Shown here: piece by piece, positions 44,001 through 58,335 of the stretch
How positions within the stretch are numbered: the first letter of the stretch is position 1
Layout of the letters: each line of letters starts with the position of its first letter
Source of the DNA: Drosophila miranda
Taxonomy: Eukaryota > Arthropoda > Insecta > Diptera > Drosophilidae
NCBI RefSeq assembly: GCF_003369915.1
Contig: NC_046676.1
Location: 16,350,001-16,414,000, forward strand
DNA length: 64,000 nt
Reading direction: 5' to 3'
Position numbers and translations under genes: made by a program
The notes under the pieces: model-generated
What the model saw: the letters and a program-made list of their open reading frames with translations, nothing else
Databases searched by the model: none
What the model was told of the DNA's origin: nothing

Positions 44001-46163
44001 GTAGGAGTGTGTTACACGTTTTACTATACTACACGTACTCTATTTCCTGGTGACGGAAAGTCTGGTCGACGTGCCCGAAACCATGTATTGGGGCTGAAAA
44101 AAAACTACTCATAGTTCGATGAGTTGTGTTAACAGCCTGATAAGAGTCCCCAGTATATGACATTTCGCTAGCTTTTCGCAATTGACGTACATACATACGA
44201 GCAGACATATGGCCAGGCCCAGATCGAGCCACATGAGGAACAACCTTGGGCAATCATTTAGGTAACTCCCCCTTATTGCTCTCCACCGATAGATAAGGCG
44301 ACACCCTAACGGGAGGGGCTGTCAATTAGTTATCTCCTCGCCAGCGCTTGAATTTCAAACATTCCTAATGAGCTTCTCCTGAAGCGATAAACAGGCACTT
44401 CGTTACAAGAAATGCGAAGCCCCGACATCAAAAATAATAAACTGCACTGCACTTCAAGAAATATGAAACGAGCTGTTCGCTTGAACTGCACTCGAAGCTT
44501 ATTTGCTATATAAGCAGAAGGCTCTAAAAATTAATATTTCATGGCCATCCCACAGCAGAAACTATTGCATAGAAAACGAAAAGCAGGCACTAAAAAGAAA
44601 GGGCCAGAAGCGACAAAAATACTCCAGCTGCAGCAATTACGATTAAGTGATGAGATTTCAATTAATTATACGATTGATTGTATCTTCCAAAGTTTGGATT
44701 GCAAACATGCAGTTCTTCTGAAGGGCCTGCGGAGACAGACAGGAAGATCTAGAATGTAAATCCGTTTGAAACTTGTAGGTAGTATTTCCACTCGTGGAAT
44801 TAAGGTGAAACCGAATCGGGGTTCTTTTCTGGTGCTGCTAATAGTTGAAATTTCAGATTCGAGAGCACACAAAATGGAGTACCGAAAACGGGCCACAGGA
44901 GTCATTATCATTAGCCAAAGAATGGAACAGTTTGCCCGACCAACAAGTGTTTGGGCCCAGGCGTCTAGGTACAGGCACAGGTAAACCGAAAATCAATTAG
45001 GATTGGGACCTGCAACAGTTTCAGGTCAGATATTCGGGTCCAGGCAGGGATTATAAAACTGGAAACCATTGGCAGCTGCACAATGCACAATTTAGTGATT
45101 GATAGAAGGTTGTGCTCTTCTGGCCTAGGGGCTTATCATATTTCAGTATCTTTTATGAATTATAGTTGTTGGCAGGGGGGAAAAACAAACAAAACCGAAA
45201 TGAGGGAGGGAAACGGGGAAAATCCCCACAAAATGCGCAAATAATGCAAACAAATTTCGACCTCCTGTGAAGCCGGAAAAAGCCACCCCTAAAGCCGAAA
45301 CACGGAGCAGAGGAGGACGGGCTGGACTCTCTTATCAGGACTGGTATTTATCAATGCCAGAAGCTCGAAGGGAACCCCACATACAAATTATATGATGGGG
45401 CATGTCCCATGCAAATGGAATGAAAATGAAAAACGGGAATCTTTGAAACAATTTGGGTCATGGCATGTCATAAGTCGAGGCACTTTCCCCCAGATTTAAT
45501 TAAAAGCTTTGCCCACCAAGTCTATGCGGTCGCGCGGTAATTAAAAATATTCACCTATCCACATGGGTGTGTGAGCCAGCGGGACAAAGGACATAGAAAT
45601 GTGCTTGTACCTACAGGCAGGTGACACAATGCCACACAATGGAGTCTCTGTGGCTCGACTGGGAGCTACTCTCGAATCCAAGCATACCCTGGAACCACGT
45701 GCTGAGGTCCTGTTCCCATTAATTCCTACTTTATTTTCACATTTCTGGTCATATTTGTACGCTTTGGTCTTCTTTGAGAACTGTGGGAACTGTGGTAATT
45801 GTTTCGTGTCCCGGACGAGTTCCCGCATTACGTGACGCAATGTACAATATGGGACATACATATAGGGCTGAGCGACATGTTATTCTAATTTCGCACCCCT
45901 TTGTCATACACGATTTTCTCCCCGTTTCGCTTTTCTTTTCCCTCTGAGGGTGCGCTTGTCAAAATAAACATTTCCATATGGCCCAGGGCCCAGGGCAGTG
46001 CGATGCGATGCGATGTGTCGTAATGTGCCACAAAGGAAGAGCCGGAGAGCCGGAGAGAGTGGTGGTTGGAGGGAGACGGAATGAGGTCACTCTTCTTCAC
46101 TGTTGAATGCAGACTAATTACGGTCCGAAGCAATGTCTTTCAATTATGAGCTGGTAAAGAGAC

Positions 46164-46167
<4 letters not shown>

Positions 46168-46196
<29 letters not shown>
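46168..46196. repeat. (GA)n microsatellite
   Basis: About fourteen GA units. A (GGAT)n tract of about five units follows at 46375-46396. Confidence 0.9.
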
Positions 46197-46198
<2 letters not shown>

Positions 46199-49100
46199 AA
46201 GGCGGCAACACAGGAACAGGACAGAGCGCAGAAGTGCTGACAGTGCAAGCGGAAATACTCTGCTGATCTGTTTGCCCACCGATCGACATGGAAATATGAC
46301 TAAGACGCTAAAAGGATGCCCAAAGAATTTCGATATAGAGGAAATGTCTCACTCTGACTGGCTGGCACTTATCGATGGATGGATGGATGGATGGACTGGA
46401 CCCATTCGTCATCACAGATTTACATAAAGCCTGGCCTGGGCTCGACTTAGCCTTTAGGGCTGGAAACACAATGGAAACTCTTGTTTGTCGGGGTCTTGTT
46501 GGTCCAACCAGCTGTGCGGCAGCTATGATGCTCTGGGCACTGTGTGGTTTTAATTGCAATCAGTTTTGTTTTATTTTAATTTATTTTGCACAGAACGAAC
46601 CACAGAAACAGAAACGGAGAAAACTTGTACGTTCATATGTTTTTGGGCAAGTCATGTTGCTGGAATTTGCAGGGGAGGGGTGGGGGGAGAGTGCACCCAA
46701 AAAAACAGAGACGAACAGAAGAACAGTAAAAACTCCCGCAAGCTCTCCTCCGTCCCTCGAGTGTCGTCTCTTTCCCACCTCTGCTGGATGCGTGCCTGCT
46801 GCTGGCAGAATGCAATTTTGGACTTCGTTCGAAGCTTCTTCCTTTTGGCAATTCGACATGACAACATGAATAATTCACTTGAACCCGCCACAGCCCCTGC
46901 CACAGCCACAACAGCAAACAAGCGACCGAAAGAGAGGCTGCAGACCCAAAAATCCTCAAAGTTCAACAAACTTCGAGACTTTGGTCAGAGAGCGGCCTCA
47001 CCGCAGGGGCAGAGCGAAAAGAGAGTCAGGTGATCTCAAGAAACCAAAGAGGAAGTGGGAGGATAGAGAGCCAAGCACCGCAAGAGTGAGATCCTTGGGA
47101 ATGCCTCACCCTATAGTAACACACCTTGCGAATGCCACAGCAGAACTGAGAGCGGGAGTCCAGGAAATGTCCAGAACTCCATGGCGATTTGCATTCTGTG
47201 CCATCATATGGGGGTCTCGTGCAGGGTATTGAGTGCGTAGGTGGGATCTGCTTGTGGCGGAACTGTACCACAACAGGCTGGACAGCCCAGTCGAAGGACA
47301 CACAACGTTGTGCCATTCCAATGAACTAGTTCCAGGCCGAAACCGACTCTCTCTCTTTCTATCTGTACTTTATTTACCCGTTCTGGATCTTCTGGTAGTG
47401 GAGAGTGCTTTAGTGGCTTAAAGTGCCGTTAAAAACATGCCATGGCAATGTTTCCTGCCCTGTCCCCCGTCCCCACTCCAGTTCGTAAATCTCACACCTC
47501 TTAGGAGTCAGAGTCCGGCTCCTCCGTCGCCAGACTGGAGCTATAAAATATCAGAAATTATCTGCCTCCACGCCTCGAATCGCACTTAATCACCTTTCGC
47601 AGTGCCAGGGAGTGGGCAACGAGAGCGAGCGAAACGGAAGTCGGCAACAGTTTTTTTAAATGCAGTCATTTAGCCAAAGTGCCAGCCAGGAGGCTCCACC
47701 CGGCTCTAGGCCTAAGATCTTCCCAGTGCCACTAGTGCCACGCCTTTGCTGGAAAAAGAACTCAATTACAAAACAAGCAAAACGACGAGCTTCATAATTA
47801 TTTTGAGCCCAGTGGAGCGAGCGATAAGCCAGCCCCGAGTGCCGGCTGGCGGGTGCCGCTCCTCCTCGACTCCTCCTCTCAAGGCGCGAGACAACGACAG
47901 ACAACAAGCAACAAAGTAAACAAAAGTTTTTGCATTATTGTACCTCGGGTACTCGGTTCGACGTATGGGATGGGTATGCTGGATTGGTGCCTCGGAGGGA
48001 AGCCTCGGTGTTATCTGATGCCCAGGATTAAGAATACCGCAAAAATGCTGCTTGGCCAAGGGATATCGTCTAGTCGTAACATCCACTAGGGGCCTTTTGT
48101 ACGCTCTCGTTTAGTTATTCTTCGCGTTGCTCTTCGGGTTTCAGGTTTCCCCGTCTGCCCATGGGCCACATTAATTGAAAAAAAGTCGCTCGCTTGGCTT
48201 TGGTTGGCAAGCAAATGGAGTTGGTCTTGGCTTTGGCCAGCTCCAAACTCCACCGGGCACTGGACTACTCCCCAGCGCAGCGTCCCCTTCCATTCGACGG
48301 GGGCTTATCGGTCAACAAAATGCTGGGCAGTGTGCCCCGAGATAAACTGCGGCCATGACTGCCTTTAAAGTAGATCGATCGTTTGATTGGCGACGGCAAA
48401 GCGGTCCCCCTCCACTACTCACATATCTTCGGAGCTAATCTAGCAGCGGCCTGCAATTGCCATAGAAAAAACGAGCCAAGCTTCGACCAGACTAGCCACT
48501 GCCACAAAAGCAACAACAACAATGGCGACGACAATGTCTGAGAGATCGTTGAATGGCGGCTCCAGGGGCTGAGGTGATCGGGGGCCCAGCCAAAAGTAAT
48601 TTGTTACAACAGGCCACAAGACTAACGACGCGACGGTCGCAAGGGGCCAGACGACGAGAGTTTCGTTTTGTTCCGATCCGATCCGTTCCGTTCTGTTCTG
48701 TCTCTCGATCGAATCGAATCGAATGCGATCTGATCCGAGCGCCAATCGTCTCGGGCACTCGGCGACTCTTCGGCTCCAGCTGAATGAGCAGCGCAGGCAG
48801 CCGTTCGTGGCGTTGCTATTATTTTATTATTATCTACAAAATGCACGTACCTTATGCCACTTACCAGCGGCGACGCGACGCGAGGCGGCTGCAGAGCCAC
48901 GGTAGTCGGTCGTTGGTCGTCGGTCGTCGGTCGTCGGTAGTCGTGTGGTTTCTGCCTGCGGTTGCGGTTATTGCACAGTGGGGTGGATGCTCTGCAAAAA
49001 GGTGGGCCCTTCCTTGCTTCCCAGCACTTTTGGGAGTGCTCTTCGCCCAACTCATTTAGCATTTAGCACTCAACTCATAATTGAAAAAGCCGCAATGGGA

Positions 49101-50089
49101 ATATTATGTAAATGATGTAAGAAGCTTAAGAGGGAAATTCACAAAATGAAAGCATTTCCCAGCCCAGTCTGAAGTCTAAAGGGCAAGAGAATGCTATTCT
49201 CGTATAGACTTGTTTTGCAGTTCCTGCCACACCATGCAAGCTTTAAGCCAAGCAGCTCTGGTCCTCTCTGTCTTCCAGCTGGGCATGATCTTATCTCAAC
49301 TGTTGTCCGCGTCCGCGCAACCTAAGTAGGTACTAAGTGCTGCATATATCATAGCCCCTGCCCCCCGCCCCTTACCCCCCTCCTCGCATGCCCATCGTGA
49401 TGTTGAACTGAACCCAAAGCGGGGCCAACATTTGCTGCTGTTTGCAGTTGCAATTGCAATCGCAGTCGCTGGATTAGATGTGGCAGCGGCTTATGACGCG
49501 CCATGTCCATGTGTGGAGTTTCCTGGTTAATGGCAATTATCCGCCGAAGCAGCCACAGCTGGGTGGCGTCTTCAAATTGAGCCGTCTGTCATAGGGGGGA
49601 CCTGGCCGGGGGGCGGGGAACCATCTGACATTTGCCATAAAGTATCGTAAAATGCGACCAGCCCGGGATGATTTCAGTTTGTGTTCAGATCACTTTGGCT
49701 TGTAGTTTGCTGGTGGAGCCATTGGGTTACCATCTTTATGAGGAGCCAAATCATCCGAACACTTTGAAGATGCAGCTCCAGAGTGGCCAAGCACTTGAGT
49801 CTGCACAGGAAGCCAGTGTTTGGGCCAGCAGTGGCTGGGATGCTGCTTTGCGGCTCTCAGGGGCTTTCCGTATTGAGGTCTAGCATTATCCTTGAGTCGA
49901 GTTGTCATTGTTAACGCCGAAACAAGAGCCTCAGAGACAAATATGCAAATCTTGTAATGAGGTGGCAAAATACAAGGCTCTCTCTCTCGCTGGCACAGCA
50001 CTGTCTCTCCCTCTCGTGGCTCACGTTTCTGCCTGCTGGCAATGACACAAATTGCTGTTGTCTGCTCGCAATTTGCATTTGCCAGAGGA

Positions 50090-50093
<4 letters not shown>

Positions 50094-50126
<33 letters not shown>
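50094..50126. repeat. (GA)n microsatellite
   Basis: About sixteen GA dinucleotides. Uninterrupted GAGA tracts are also potential GAGA-factor sites. Similar GA-rich patches lie at about 50676-50692 and 50836-50868. Confidence 0.9.
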
Positions 50127-50131
<5 letters not shown>

Positions 50132-51511
50132 CGATGGCGGGGGTGGATGGAAGCACCTACTCTTCTAATTGAATGTCGAGCATAAAATTATGTCAGTTGT
50201 CGAGAGAGTGAGGCGAGACTCTGCTGACAATGATGATGGGAGTACACACACACACACACACACGCACATACATATGTAAGTATGTGGGCGTCTGGATCAT
50301 TTTACAATTAGAAAAATAACTGGGAAAACTGTCGTGCTCTTCACAGTTATCCAATTATGCTGTTATGTCTGATATGAGCGTTGAGAGGAAGGAGAACAGC
50401 AGGAGACTGAGACTTCTCTTTCCCTCCAAGTTGATTTTCCTCTTTACAAAATGAGGTTTTCTGCTTCTGCCTCTGCCTCTCTGCTGCCCTCTGTCGCCGA
50501 TAGCGGTAAGAACATAACGAGAGGCAGAACTTTTCTCCCTTTTGTTGTGGCTGTCCTGACAAGCGTGAAATTGCCCAGAGAGAGTGGCGCGGCGAGGTGA
50601 GAGGGAACTCCATACTTGAACTTTCGCAGAAGGTGTTTGACATGACAACAGCGAGGAGGCAGAGCGAAAGGAAGAGTTGAGAGAGAGAGAGGGAATGCCG
50701 AAGCTCATGGACAAATGGGCAAGCGAGAAGACGGGAAGTCACGTAGACAGGAATAGAGAAGAGACTGAAAGAAAAAGCATGTGGACCTGCCAAAACGTGA
50801 TTGATGGCGACGAGATCTGAAAAAGAATAACAGAGTGAAAGAGAGAGAGAGAGGGAGAGGGAGGAGAGAAAAAACAAAGCAATAAGAAGACGGGAAACGA
50901 AGGCTGGATGCCCAGCAATAAGGAATCGCTTGGAAAATCCCGAAAAAACACTGAAGAGCTGAGAATGATACACCAAACTTTATAGTCCAAAATATTCCTA
51001 TGGAGCTAAATGGAGCTATCTCTTAGCGTTTACCCTTCTTTGGACTACAGGGTATTCGGAGACGAAGCAAAGGCATTTAATTATGCTTCGGCTGGGAACG
51101 TTCAATGTCAATCAGGAAAGCTCTGTTTATTTTTTATGCAAACACTGTCGTTGCTGCCCCTCGGTAGCCCTACTCGTAGATACATAGATACATAGATACA
51201 TACATATGTATGTGCATGTACACAGGCAATTATTGATGTCAATCAAATCATTTATAGAGATCAGAATCGTTGGAGCTCTCGCATGTAGAATGAATTTCAA
51301 TTCGAATCGAGGAGGAGTACAAGTTCAGGGACAGCCATCAACCATCATCATCATACGTTTGTCATTTGTTTACACGCACAAATATTCCCTTTCAAATCTC
51401 GTCTCGTCTCCTCTATCTCCCTCTCCCTCTCTCTCATTCACTCTCTTTGAGGAATGGCATTAGTCTTGGGTAAATATTTTCCAACAAATATTTAACTTGA
51501 CACCCAATCCG

Positions 51512-51512
<1 letters not shown>

Positions 51513-51545
<33 letters not shown>
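51513..51545. repeat. (GT)n microsatellite
   Basis: About fourteen GT units, followed at 51591-51609 by a CT run. A second GT run lies at 52251-52273. Confidence 0.9.
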
Positions 51546-53648
51546 ACTCTCCCCCACACATTTCGCCTGCACTCAGGTAAGTTTGTGCTCTCTCTCTCTC
51601 TCTCTCTCCTTAGGGAGTCTGTTTCCAACGGTCCCCCGTTAGTCGTTTGCAAATATTTACCGCATTATCGGTATCCAAAATGTGATTGTAACTGATTCAT
51701 AAGTCAACTCATTCCCGTCATTCGACTGGCAATTCACCAAAAGCCCACTTTCGAGCAGGGCCCAGACTGTACTGTACTGTACCGATATGCAACATAAATC
51801 ACCATTAAGCAAGAAATAAACAAAAATCTAAGCGGTCTCCAGCAACAGAAAAAAAAATAAATAAATAAATGAAAATTCACTTAATTGCGTTTCGACCAGA
51901 CGGGGGCTTGCCCCACGACAAGGCGGAGGAGGGGAGGATTGTGGTTCAATAAACCTCCTCGAGTTGTGTTTGCTTTATTGATTGCCTTATCACCAGCTCA
52001 AACTTCGAATCGGATCGAATCGAATCGGATCGGACGTCGCTTTTACGTTGCACTCAATTTTCATTTATCAACAACGAGAGAGAGGGAGAGGGAGACAGAG
52101 AGGGGGAGACACGCACGCACACAACAGACGTCCGACGATCTATAGATAACTTTTTCGGGGGTCAATTTTTGGAATCAAGCTCGGGGCTCGACCTGCAGTT
52201 GGGGCTCTCGCTCTCTGTGCGTGCTGTCATAAATATGTAAGAGTGCATCTGTGTGTGTGTGTGTGTGTGTGTGCATAACGAATTTATTGCTTCTCCCCTA
52301 TCTCCTAGCCCCTCCACTCCCCTCCTCTCCGCCGTCCATCAATTGGATATGCAATGCATCCACCAAAAAAGCGCTTTCTATTTATGAAAGTTGCCTCTTG
52401 TTGTGGCAGCTCTCTTGGTAGGTTATAGGTCCAACAGTTCTCTCTCTGTGTTGCCCCCTCATCAGATTCGCATTCTTCCTTTGACATTTCAATTTTAATT
52501 AAGATTTTCGGTTTGTTTTGCGCGTAAATAAACAACAATTTGAAGAGACTGTGATTGAAGGGCAAATAGGAAGGGGAAGGGGAAATATTTGAATGTTTTT
52601 CCTCGGAGGAAGAATATTTATGGAGGAACAACAACCGTTAGAATCATTTATTGCTAAATTTCTATATACCCTTTTTTTAGTTCACAAAAATGTTTCGTGT
52701 GTCCTGTGTGTGGGGGTGGTTGGGGGGACGGGGAGGGTTCCTTGCCACAACTGAGATTTTATTGTGGAAAATGTGGCTGTGTTTTGGGGATTTTCATGAC
52801 ACAATAGAAAACAGAGACAGTGGCCAAATGAATGAATATTCCATTCCATCCATTGATTTACTACCCTTCCGACACGCTCCTGGAGGGACCTGTCTCCCCC
52901 CCCACCTCCCCCGGTGAGGGATAGACGAGTGCTCGTAACATATTTGCATATGAGTTTGGCCAAAAACATTCCAGCACTTTGGGGACGACTGGTCAGAGTC
53001 CGTCCATGGTCTGGCTGGGCGGCCAGCGGTGGTCCATGGCTCTTGTCGATGGCTGCTGTGTGTGGGCAGAGTCGCCCCAGCCGCCGCAGTCGCTCTGGAC
53101 AGCGGATAAATCCAAGCGGACTGCGTGTGGGCGCCGAATCCGAGACCCGACTGCTGTGCAAAAATTAAATGCGAAAATGCTCCTCTCACTATCTCGTGCT
53201 GGGAGTGCAATGAGCTGCCACTTGAACTTAACCCGTTGCACGGGCAGGCACAGCAGTCGAAGCTGAATCTCAAAGATACAACACATCGATGGCAGCTATC
53301 CACGGCGCGGGGCAAGCAGCAGGGAGGGAGGCAGGGACACAGACACATAATTCATACATTCGAAGCATTTATCGATTTTTCTCGCCCTCCGCTCAGCTGA
53401 CTCTTGTGTTGGCCCAGTCCATTATTGCAGCCCCTGTCCCTGCCCCTGCCCCTGTCCCTTTCCCTGCCCTGGACGCACAATATTTTTTCGATTTTGCAAC
53501 AGACGCTTGCCACACAGAGAATTTTCCCTCATCAGCCAGCACAGCACACCCTCTCTTTCATACTCAACCTCATCCTCCCCCTCATCTAACGCGGCTTTCA
53601 ACAGCTTCACTTTATTATACACACACACATTTCTATATCCTTAGATCC

Positions 53649-53655
53649 ACATATA

Positions 53656-53686
<31 letters not shown>

Positions 53687-53687
53687 G
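53649..53687. repeat. (AT)n microsatellite
   Basis: An interrupted AT dinucleotide tract of about 39 bp inside the presumed intron. Confidence 0.9.
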
Positions 53688-53930
53688 TATAGTGGCTGTT
53701 TGTCGTTGTCGCTGGTTGTTTGACTCTTTGCGGTTTGCCCAACACACAGAAATGTTGTTTTGACGGGGCCAAACGTCGAGACGTCGAGGGCTTTTGGGGG
53801 GTAGCTGGGGTTGGGGTTGGGGTTGGGATCTGTGGGGAGCACTCGAGCTAAAATAGAATGCCATAAAACTCAGAGAAATAATAAAAAGGGAACTCGGGGC
53901 AGAAGTCAGATGGCAAATGTTTTCAGTTTT

Positions 53931-53950
53931 TCCCCCCCCCCCCCCCCCCA
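53931..53950. repeat. C homopolymer
   Basis: About nineteen consecutive C, followed by CT-rich imperfect CTCCTGCTCCTTCTC repeats to about 54020. Confidence 0.9.
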
Positions 53951-54259
53951 GCTCCTGTTCCTGCTCCTCTTCCTGCTGTGACTGCTCCTTCTCCTGCTCC
54001 TTCTCCTTCGCCTACTCCTATGATGGCATTTCCACTCTCTGCGGATGATTCATAATGGGAGAGCGATGAGTGCTTGAAACTATGGCATGCCATACGGTTG
54101 CGCGTCGGAACATTAAGGCTCCTCGTATTATACGATTATTTGGCGACAAGAACACCAACAAGGAACATCTGGTGGAATTACGACAGGGATATCAAGAAAA
54201 TACCTCAATTTCAGAAACATTCGGGGATATAAATATAAATTCAACGAAAACAAAATATA

Positions 54260-54590
54260 ATAAATATTTAAAATAAATAAATAGATAAAAAAATAAATAA
54301 TAAAAGGAAACATAAAAAAAATAGTAATATGTAATAAATAAAAAAATAAAAAATGTTCAAAAAACATTAATATGCAATAATAAATAATAAACAATTTTAA
54401 ATAGTAATAAATAAATAAAAAAAATAACAAATAATAAATAATAATACAAGAAAAAAATATATATAAAAAAAATATATATAAAAAAATATATATAAAAAAA
54501 TATATATAAAAAAAAAATAGAAAAAATTATAAATAATAATAAAAAAAGAAAATAAAATAAAAAAAACATTGAATACATAATTTTCCCTAC
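54260..54590. repeat. A-rich low-complexity tract (AAATA / ATATATAAAAAA)
   Basis: About 330 bp almost free of G and C. It has AAATAAATA units and at least four ATATATAAAAAA units near 54460-54515. Minus-strand frames here (Phe/Tyr/Ile-rich) are artefacts. Confidence 0.9.
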
Positions 54591-56736
54591 AAACAACACT
54601 GTATGGCAACATAATTTTGATCTTTCTTTACGATCTACTTAATTTTCGAAGATTTTCCGTCTTGCAAGCTCAGGAAAAACAAGGTAATACCCTTTGCCAG
54701 GGCATTCCTCCACTCCCTCGTTTCCACCAACTTAACTCTGCCCAAAATATGTGTATGTATCTCTCGCTAGTATCTATCCCTTTATTGCCACCTGATATGC
54801 ACTTGACAGTCGAAAGTTATGTCTGTTTTCCCCCTTTTTTTTTTTTTTTTTTGTCTTTTCTGGGGGCCGACCCAGGCGATAAATAATAATGCGTGTCAAA
54901 ATCAGATGATTTACGCTGCTCTGATGGCATTTTTCATTTTCATAATTTGTTGCCAACGAAAGCGCACAAATTCGGGGCTCAGTCTTATCAGGGCGTTTCC
55001 CCCCTTTGGCCCTCCCCCAGCCCCTGCCCCCTGTGGGTGTTCCAGCAAAAGAAAATAATTGTTTTTGGAAACTTTCTATGGCCATTAAATTAAGTTTTTC
55101 TTTGTCTGTCTTTGTCTTAAAAAACTAAAGACTTTTGATATTCTTTAATTGGATTTTTGTTCTTCTTCTTTGGTTATTTTTGATAATTTATATTGAAAAT
55201 CATACAGTGTCTAAAAGGAATGGAAATTAAAAGATTATCTTTTTAATCATCTATAAAATCATAAAATCTATTAAACTAAATTCCGTAAATTTGTAATTCG
55301 ATTATCTATGGAAATCAAATTGTTTGTTTTAATTACTTTCGCCTCCAGTCCCCCCACGCATTAAAATGCCATGAAAATCATTCCAAATTATTTTCAACCA
55401 AATCATAAATTGGGAAAAACTTTTCCCATTTGATTTTTATTGCCATTTTCCATTTTCCATTATAATTTCTATTTTCATCCACTTAATGTCATAATAAATA
55501 GCTTGAATGTAAATCGGGCAACCCCTGGCCTGCGGTCCTCTGCCTGCCCCTTTTTGCCCCACTAAGCAGCCCCACTTGTGGCAGAGACGGACTGTCGGAC
55601 CGCAGAGCAGATCAAGTAGTGCCCCGCACATAAATCCACGTCAAGAGCAATTAACACTTTCGGAAATTGACATAAATTTCGGATCAGATCGGATCGGATC
55701 GGATCGAAGGAGAACTGAACCTGTTTTCCAGCACAATTTTTGGGGTATCTGTTATTATTATTTTATATTCTCAAATAGTTTGGCGAAAAAATTCAATTAA
55801 CAGCGCCCCTTTCCCTTTCCCCCCCATGCCGCCGCCGAATGTGGGCAGGCGCCAGTCGGCCGGGGGCCTGGGGCATGCACCATGCGTGGGATGCCCCACT
55901 ACGGCGGCTGCCGCTGCTGCTGCAACATTTTCCAGGTGCCTGCCATACAGACACACAGAAGTTGCATAATCGCAGACCCGGACCAGGTCGGAGCCCACTT
56001 CAAGTGATATGCGAAACAAATTAAAAATAAATAATTATGATCGCCCCCTCTTCCCCTCTCCTACACCGCAAAGCCATACTTGGAATTGCATAATTATACA
56101 AAAAAAATCCCAGAGCTGCCGAATCTGTGGCGAATGTTGGTTGGTCATCAGGCACACGACATGTATGTTGTTGTTTTGTTACCATTCTCGGGCAGTCGCT
56201 TGTGTTCCCCAACATTTGGAGCTTTGCCTTCGTTGGGTACCCAAGGATGCCAAGGATAAACGAAAGCGACTATTCAACAGCTGTGCGCCATCAACGACGA
56301 TGACTCAAACAGGGGAAGAGCTGGTAGAGAAATGCCAGACGTTTCCTCCACTAGTGCATACCCCAACAACCAATTTGAATGCCAGACCACGTACATGGCA
56401 CGTTGTTCCTTCCTTTGCCACTTCCTTGGCACAGCGCCCCATCAAAGAGGCAGACGGACGGATGGAACAGCCAAGTTGCCAATATTAAACGCATCAATGG
56501 ATTTTATGGAGCATAAACAGGAAATTTGAAGAAGAATGTCCAATTTGCCGTGGCCAAAGGCGAGACAAAGAGCCAGAGAAGGAGTGGAAGAGGGAGAGGG
56601 AGAGGGAGAACGACAGAAGAGGATTGGTATTTTCTTTTGTCACTTTCAGGAAACTCGATAGCAAATTGGCATTAGAAGAAGGCACAAAACGTTTCCTTCA
56701 GCTGTTGTTCGAGCCCTCAGCTATCTCTCTTTCTCC

Positions 56737-56771
56737 GACTATCTATCTATCTATCTATCTATCTATCTCTC
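56737..56771. repeat. (CTAT)n microsatellite
   Basis: Eight or so CTAT tetranucleotides, with a (GGA)n tract at 56970-56992 nearby. Confidence 0.85.
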
Positions 56772-57601
56772 TTTATGGCACGACTGTCTGTGTCTGTGTG
56801 TGGTCTCTGCTGAAACCATAAAACATTAATTTCAATTTGAAATTGCTGCCAAAGCGATGTGGGAGGGAGACATGGACATATGCGTGCACTCTCACATGTA
56901 ACCGGAGCCAAATTAACTGTAAAGCAGGACTGCATCGTATGGAGAGTGATAGGGGAGTGATAATAGGTGTGGAGGAGGAGGAGGAGGAGGAGGTGGAGCA
57001 GCCAGCAAACATAATGTGAAATTAATTTGTTAGGCAACCACCAAAGGCAGCAACAAAAACAGACGCAGAAACATGGAAAATATTGTTTTTGGGAAAAGTT
57101 GGCAGGCCACAACAGCTGTTCCTTTCCCCAGCTACCCAGCTCCCTGCCCTCTCTCCCTCTCGCTCACTCTCAGCACATGTTAATTAAAGTACAGCTATGT
57201 ATTCTCTCCCTCTCTCTCTTTCTTTACTTCGAAAGCAACGCCACAAAGCCACCAATAAACACTATGCAACAAAATCGGTGCTTGTTGAAGCTAAATGATA
57301 CTTGAATACCTCTCAATCGATCGCATCTTTCGCAAAAATTCAATCATTCCCTCAACTGTAGCTCTCCATCCGATTCGAAATGGGACGTCACTGAAGATTG
57401 TCCCCGATAGCCGCCCGATAGATTCTTTTTGGCAGGGAAAAGGTGCAACCTATAACCCTGTTCAAATACAAAATATTCCACCCTCAACAAATGGGGAGGG
57501 GGTGGATGCCACATCCAGCTGTGATCAAAAAGAGCAAGAGACAGAGAGTTTTATAGTTCAAAATTTCGTGCTATATTCCAAAAATGCTGTACAGAATAAT
57601 C

Positions 57602-58220
57602 CTATCCCGAGGGGATAATACGGGTATTGTCTTCCGCGTTGACATCCATGTAGGAGTAAATGGTCCCCCTCCACACACCCTCGCTGATAATTTTGATCTT
57701 GAACATGTAGTTGCCCTTGGGCCCGGCCACTCTGGAGAACATTTGATCATTCAGAACGAAGTCTTTCAGGATAATGTCGTGCTGCAAAGAGCCAGAGCAA
57801 AAGGAGAGTCAGTCGAATGGCAGCTTCAATCGGGGCACTCACATTGATGGGGCAAGTATGGTTCACGTTGATGAAGGGCCGCAGGGCCCCGTAGAAGTAG
57901 TGGAACACATTGTAGGGATTCGGGTGCTTCATGTAGTGGCAAAGGTCCACGGTGACGTTGAACAGGAACGGATGGTAGCCGGAGAGCTTTTGAAAGACGC
58001 TGAAATTGATGGACACCTTCCGAATCGGTAGTTGGGACACTTTAATGTGGACATTGGCTCCGATAATGCCACGCCCCAGCACGTTCAGGCGGCAGACAGG
58101 CACCTCCGCATACGACGGATCCCGCGTTTCGCACTTAATGTTCGTGTGGCGTGTCCTGATGCCGCCGAAGGCCGCCATTAGAGCCCCTGCCAGGAGCACC
58201 GATATCAGTGGGAACTTCAT
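57602..58220 (-). CDS. DUF1091 (CheB-like) secreted protein, two exons
   Basis: Exons on the minus strand are 57843-58220 and 57602-57781, with a 61-bp intron having GT/AG ends in phase 0, giving 185 residues. The signal peptide is MKFPLISVLLAGALMAAFG. The DUF1091 core follows: 'NIKCETRDPSYAEVPVCRLNV', 'GRGIIGANVHIKV', 'LSGYHPFLFNVTVDLCHYM', 'HPNPYNVFHYFYGALRPFIN' and 'NHTCPIN', then the exon 2 segment 'PKGNYMFKIKIISEGVWRG'. Cysteines expected for the ML-like fold are present. Family members include the CheB gustatory proteins; the ligand here is unknown. It is the mirror-image paralogue of the gene at 60.3 kb, sharing 110 bp or so of almost identical promoter sequence, and lies inside the presumed intron of the gene starting at 43916. 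Confidence 0.87.
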
Positions 58221-58335
58221 GGGTAAAGCGTTGCTCCCAAAATGAATGCTTCCGATCGCAGGGAGGTATCAATTAGCCCGTTGTAAAATCATTAGTAACG
58301 AATCGTGATCGTTGAACTGTCACTAAACGCAGCCA
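57602..58335. repeat. Left arm of inverted gene duplication
   Basis: This segment, covering the gene and about 115 bp upstream, matches 60215-60948 in inverse orientation. The promoter part is the most similar: only a handful of differences are visible between 58221-58335 and its partner. Similarity fades just past the stop codons. Confidence 0.8.

Larger units (their letters stand above)
44001..57600. other. Probable first intron, simple-repeat rich
   Basis: No further exon was recognised. The region is dense in GA, CT, GT, CTAT and A-rich microsatellites (listed separately) and CCCC/GGGG-rich patches. Many of the open frames here come from these repeats. The intron call depends on the exon ending at 44000 being spliced to one beyond the window. 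Confidence 0.45.

Noticed and set aside
53607-53864. Open frames over AT, CT and GT microsatellites in the 46-60 kb stretch
   Set aside because: Repetitive residue strings (YIYIYI, LSLSLS, RERERE) reflect simple repeats and lack splice support.
54128-54612. Phe/Tyr/Ile-rich minus-strand frames
   Set aside because: Direct translation of A-rich low-complexity DNA.
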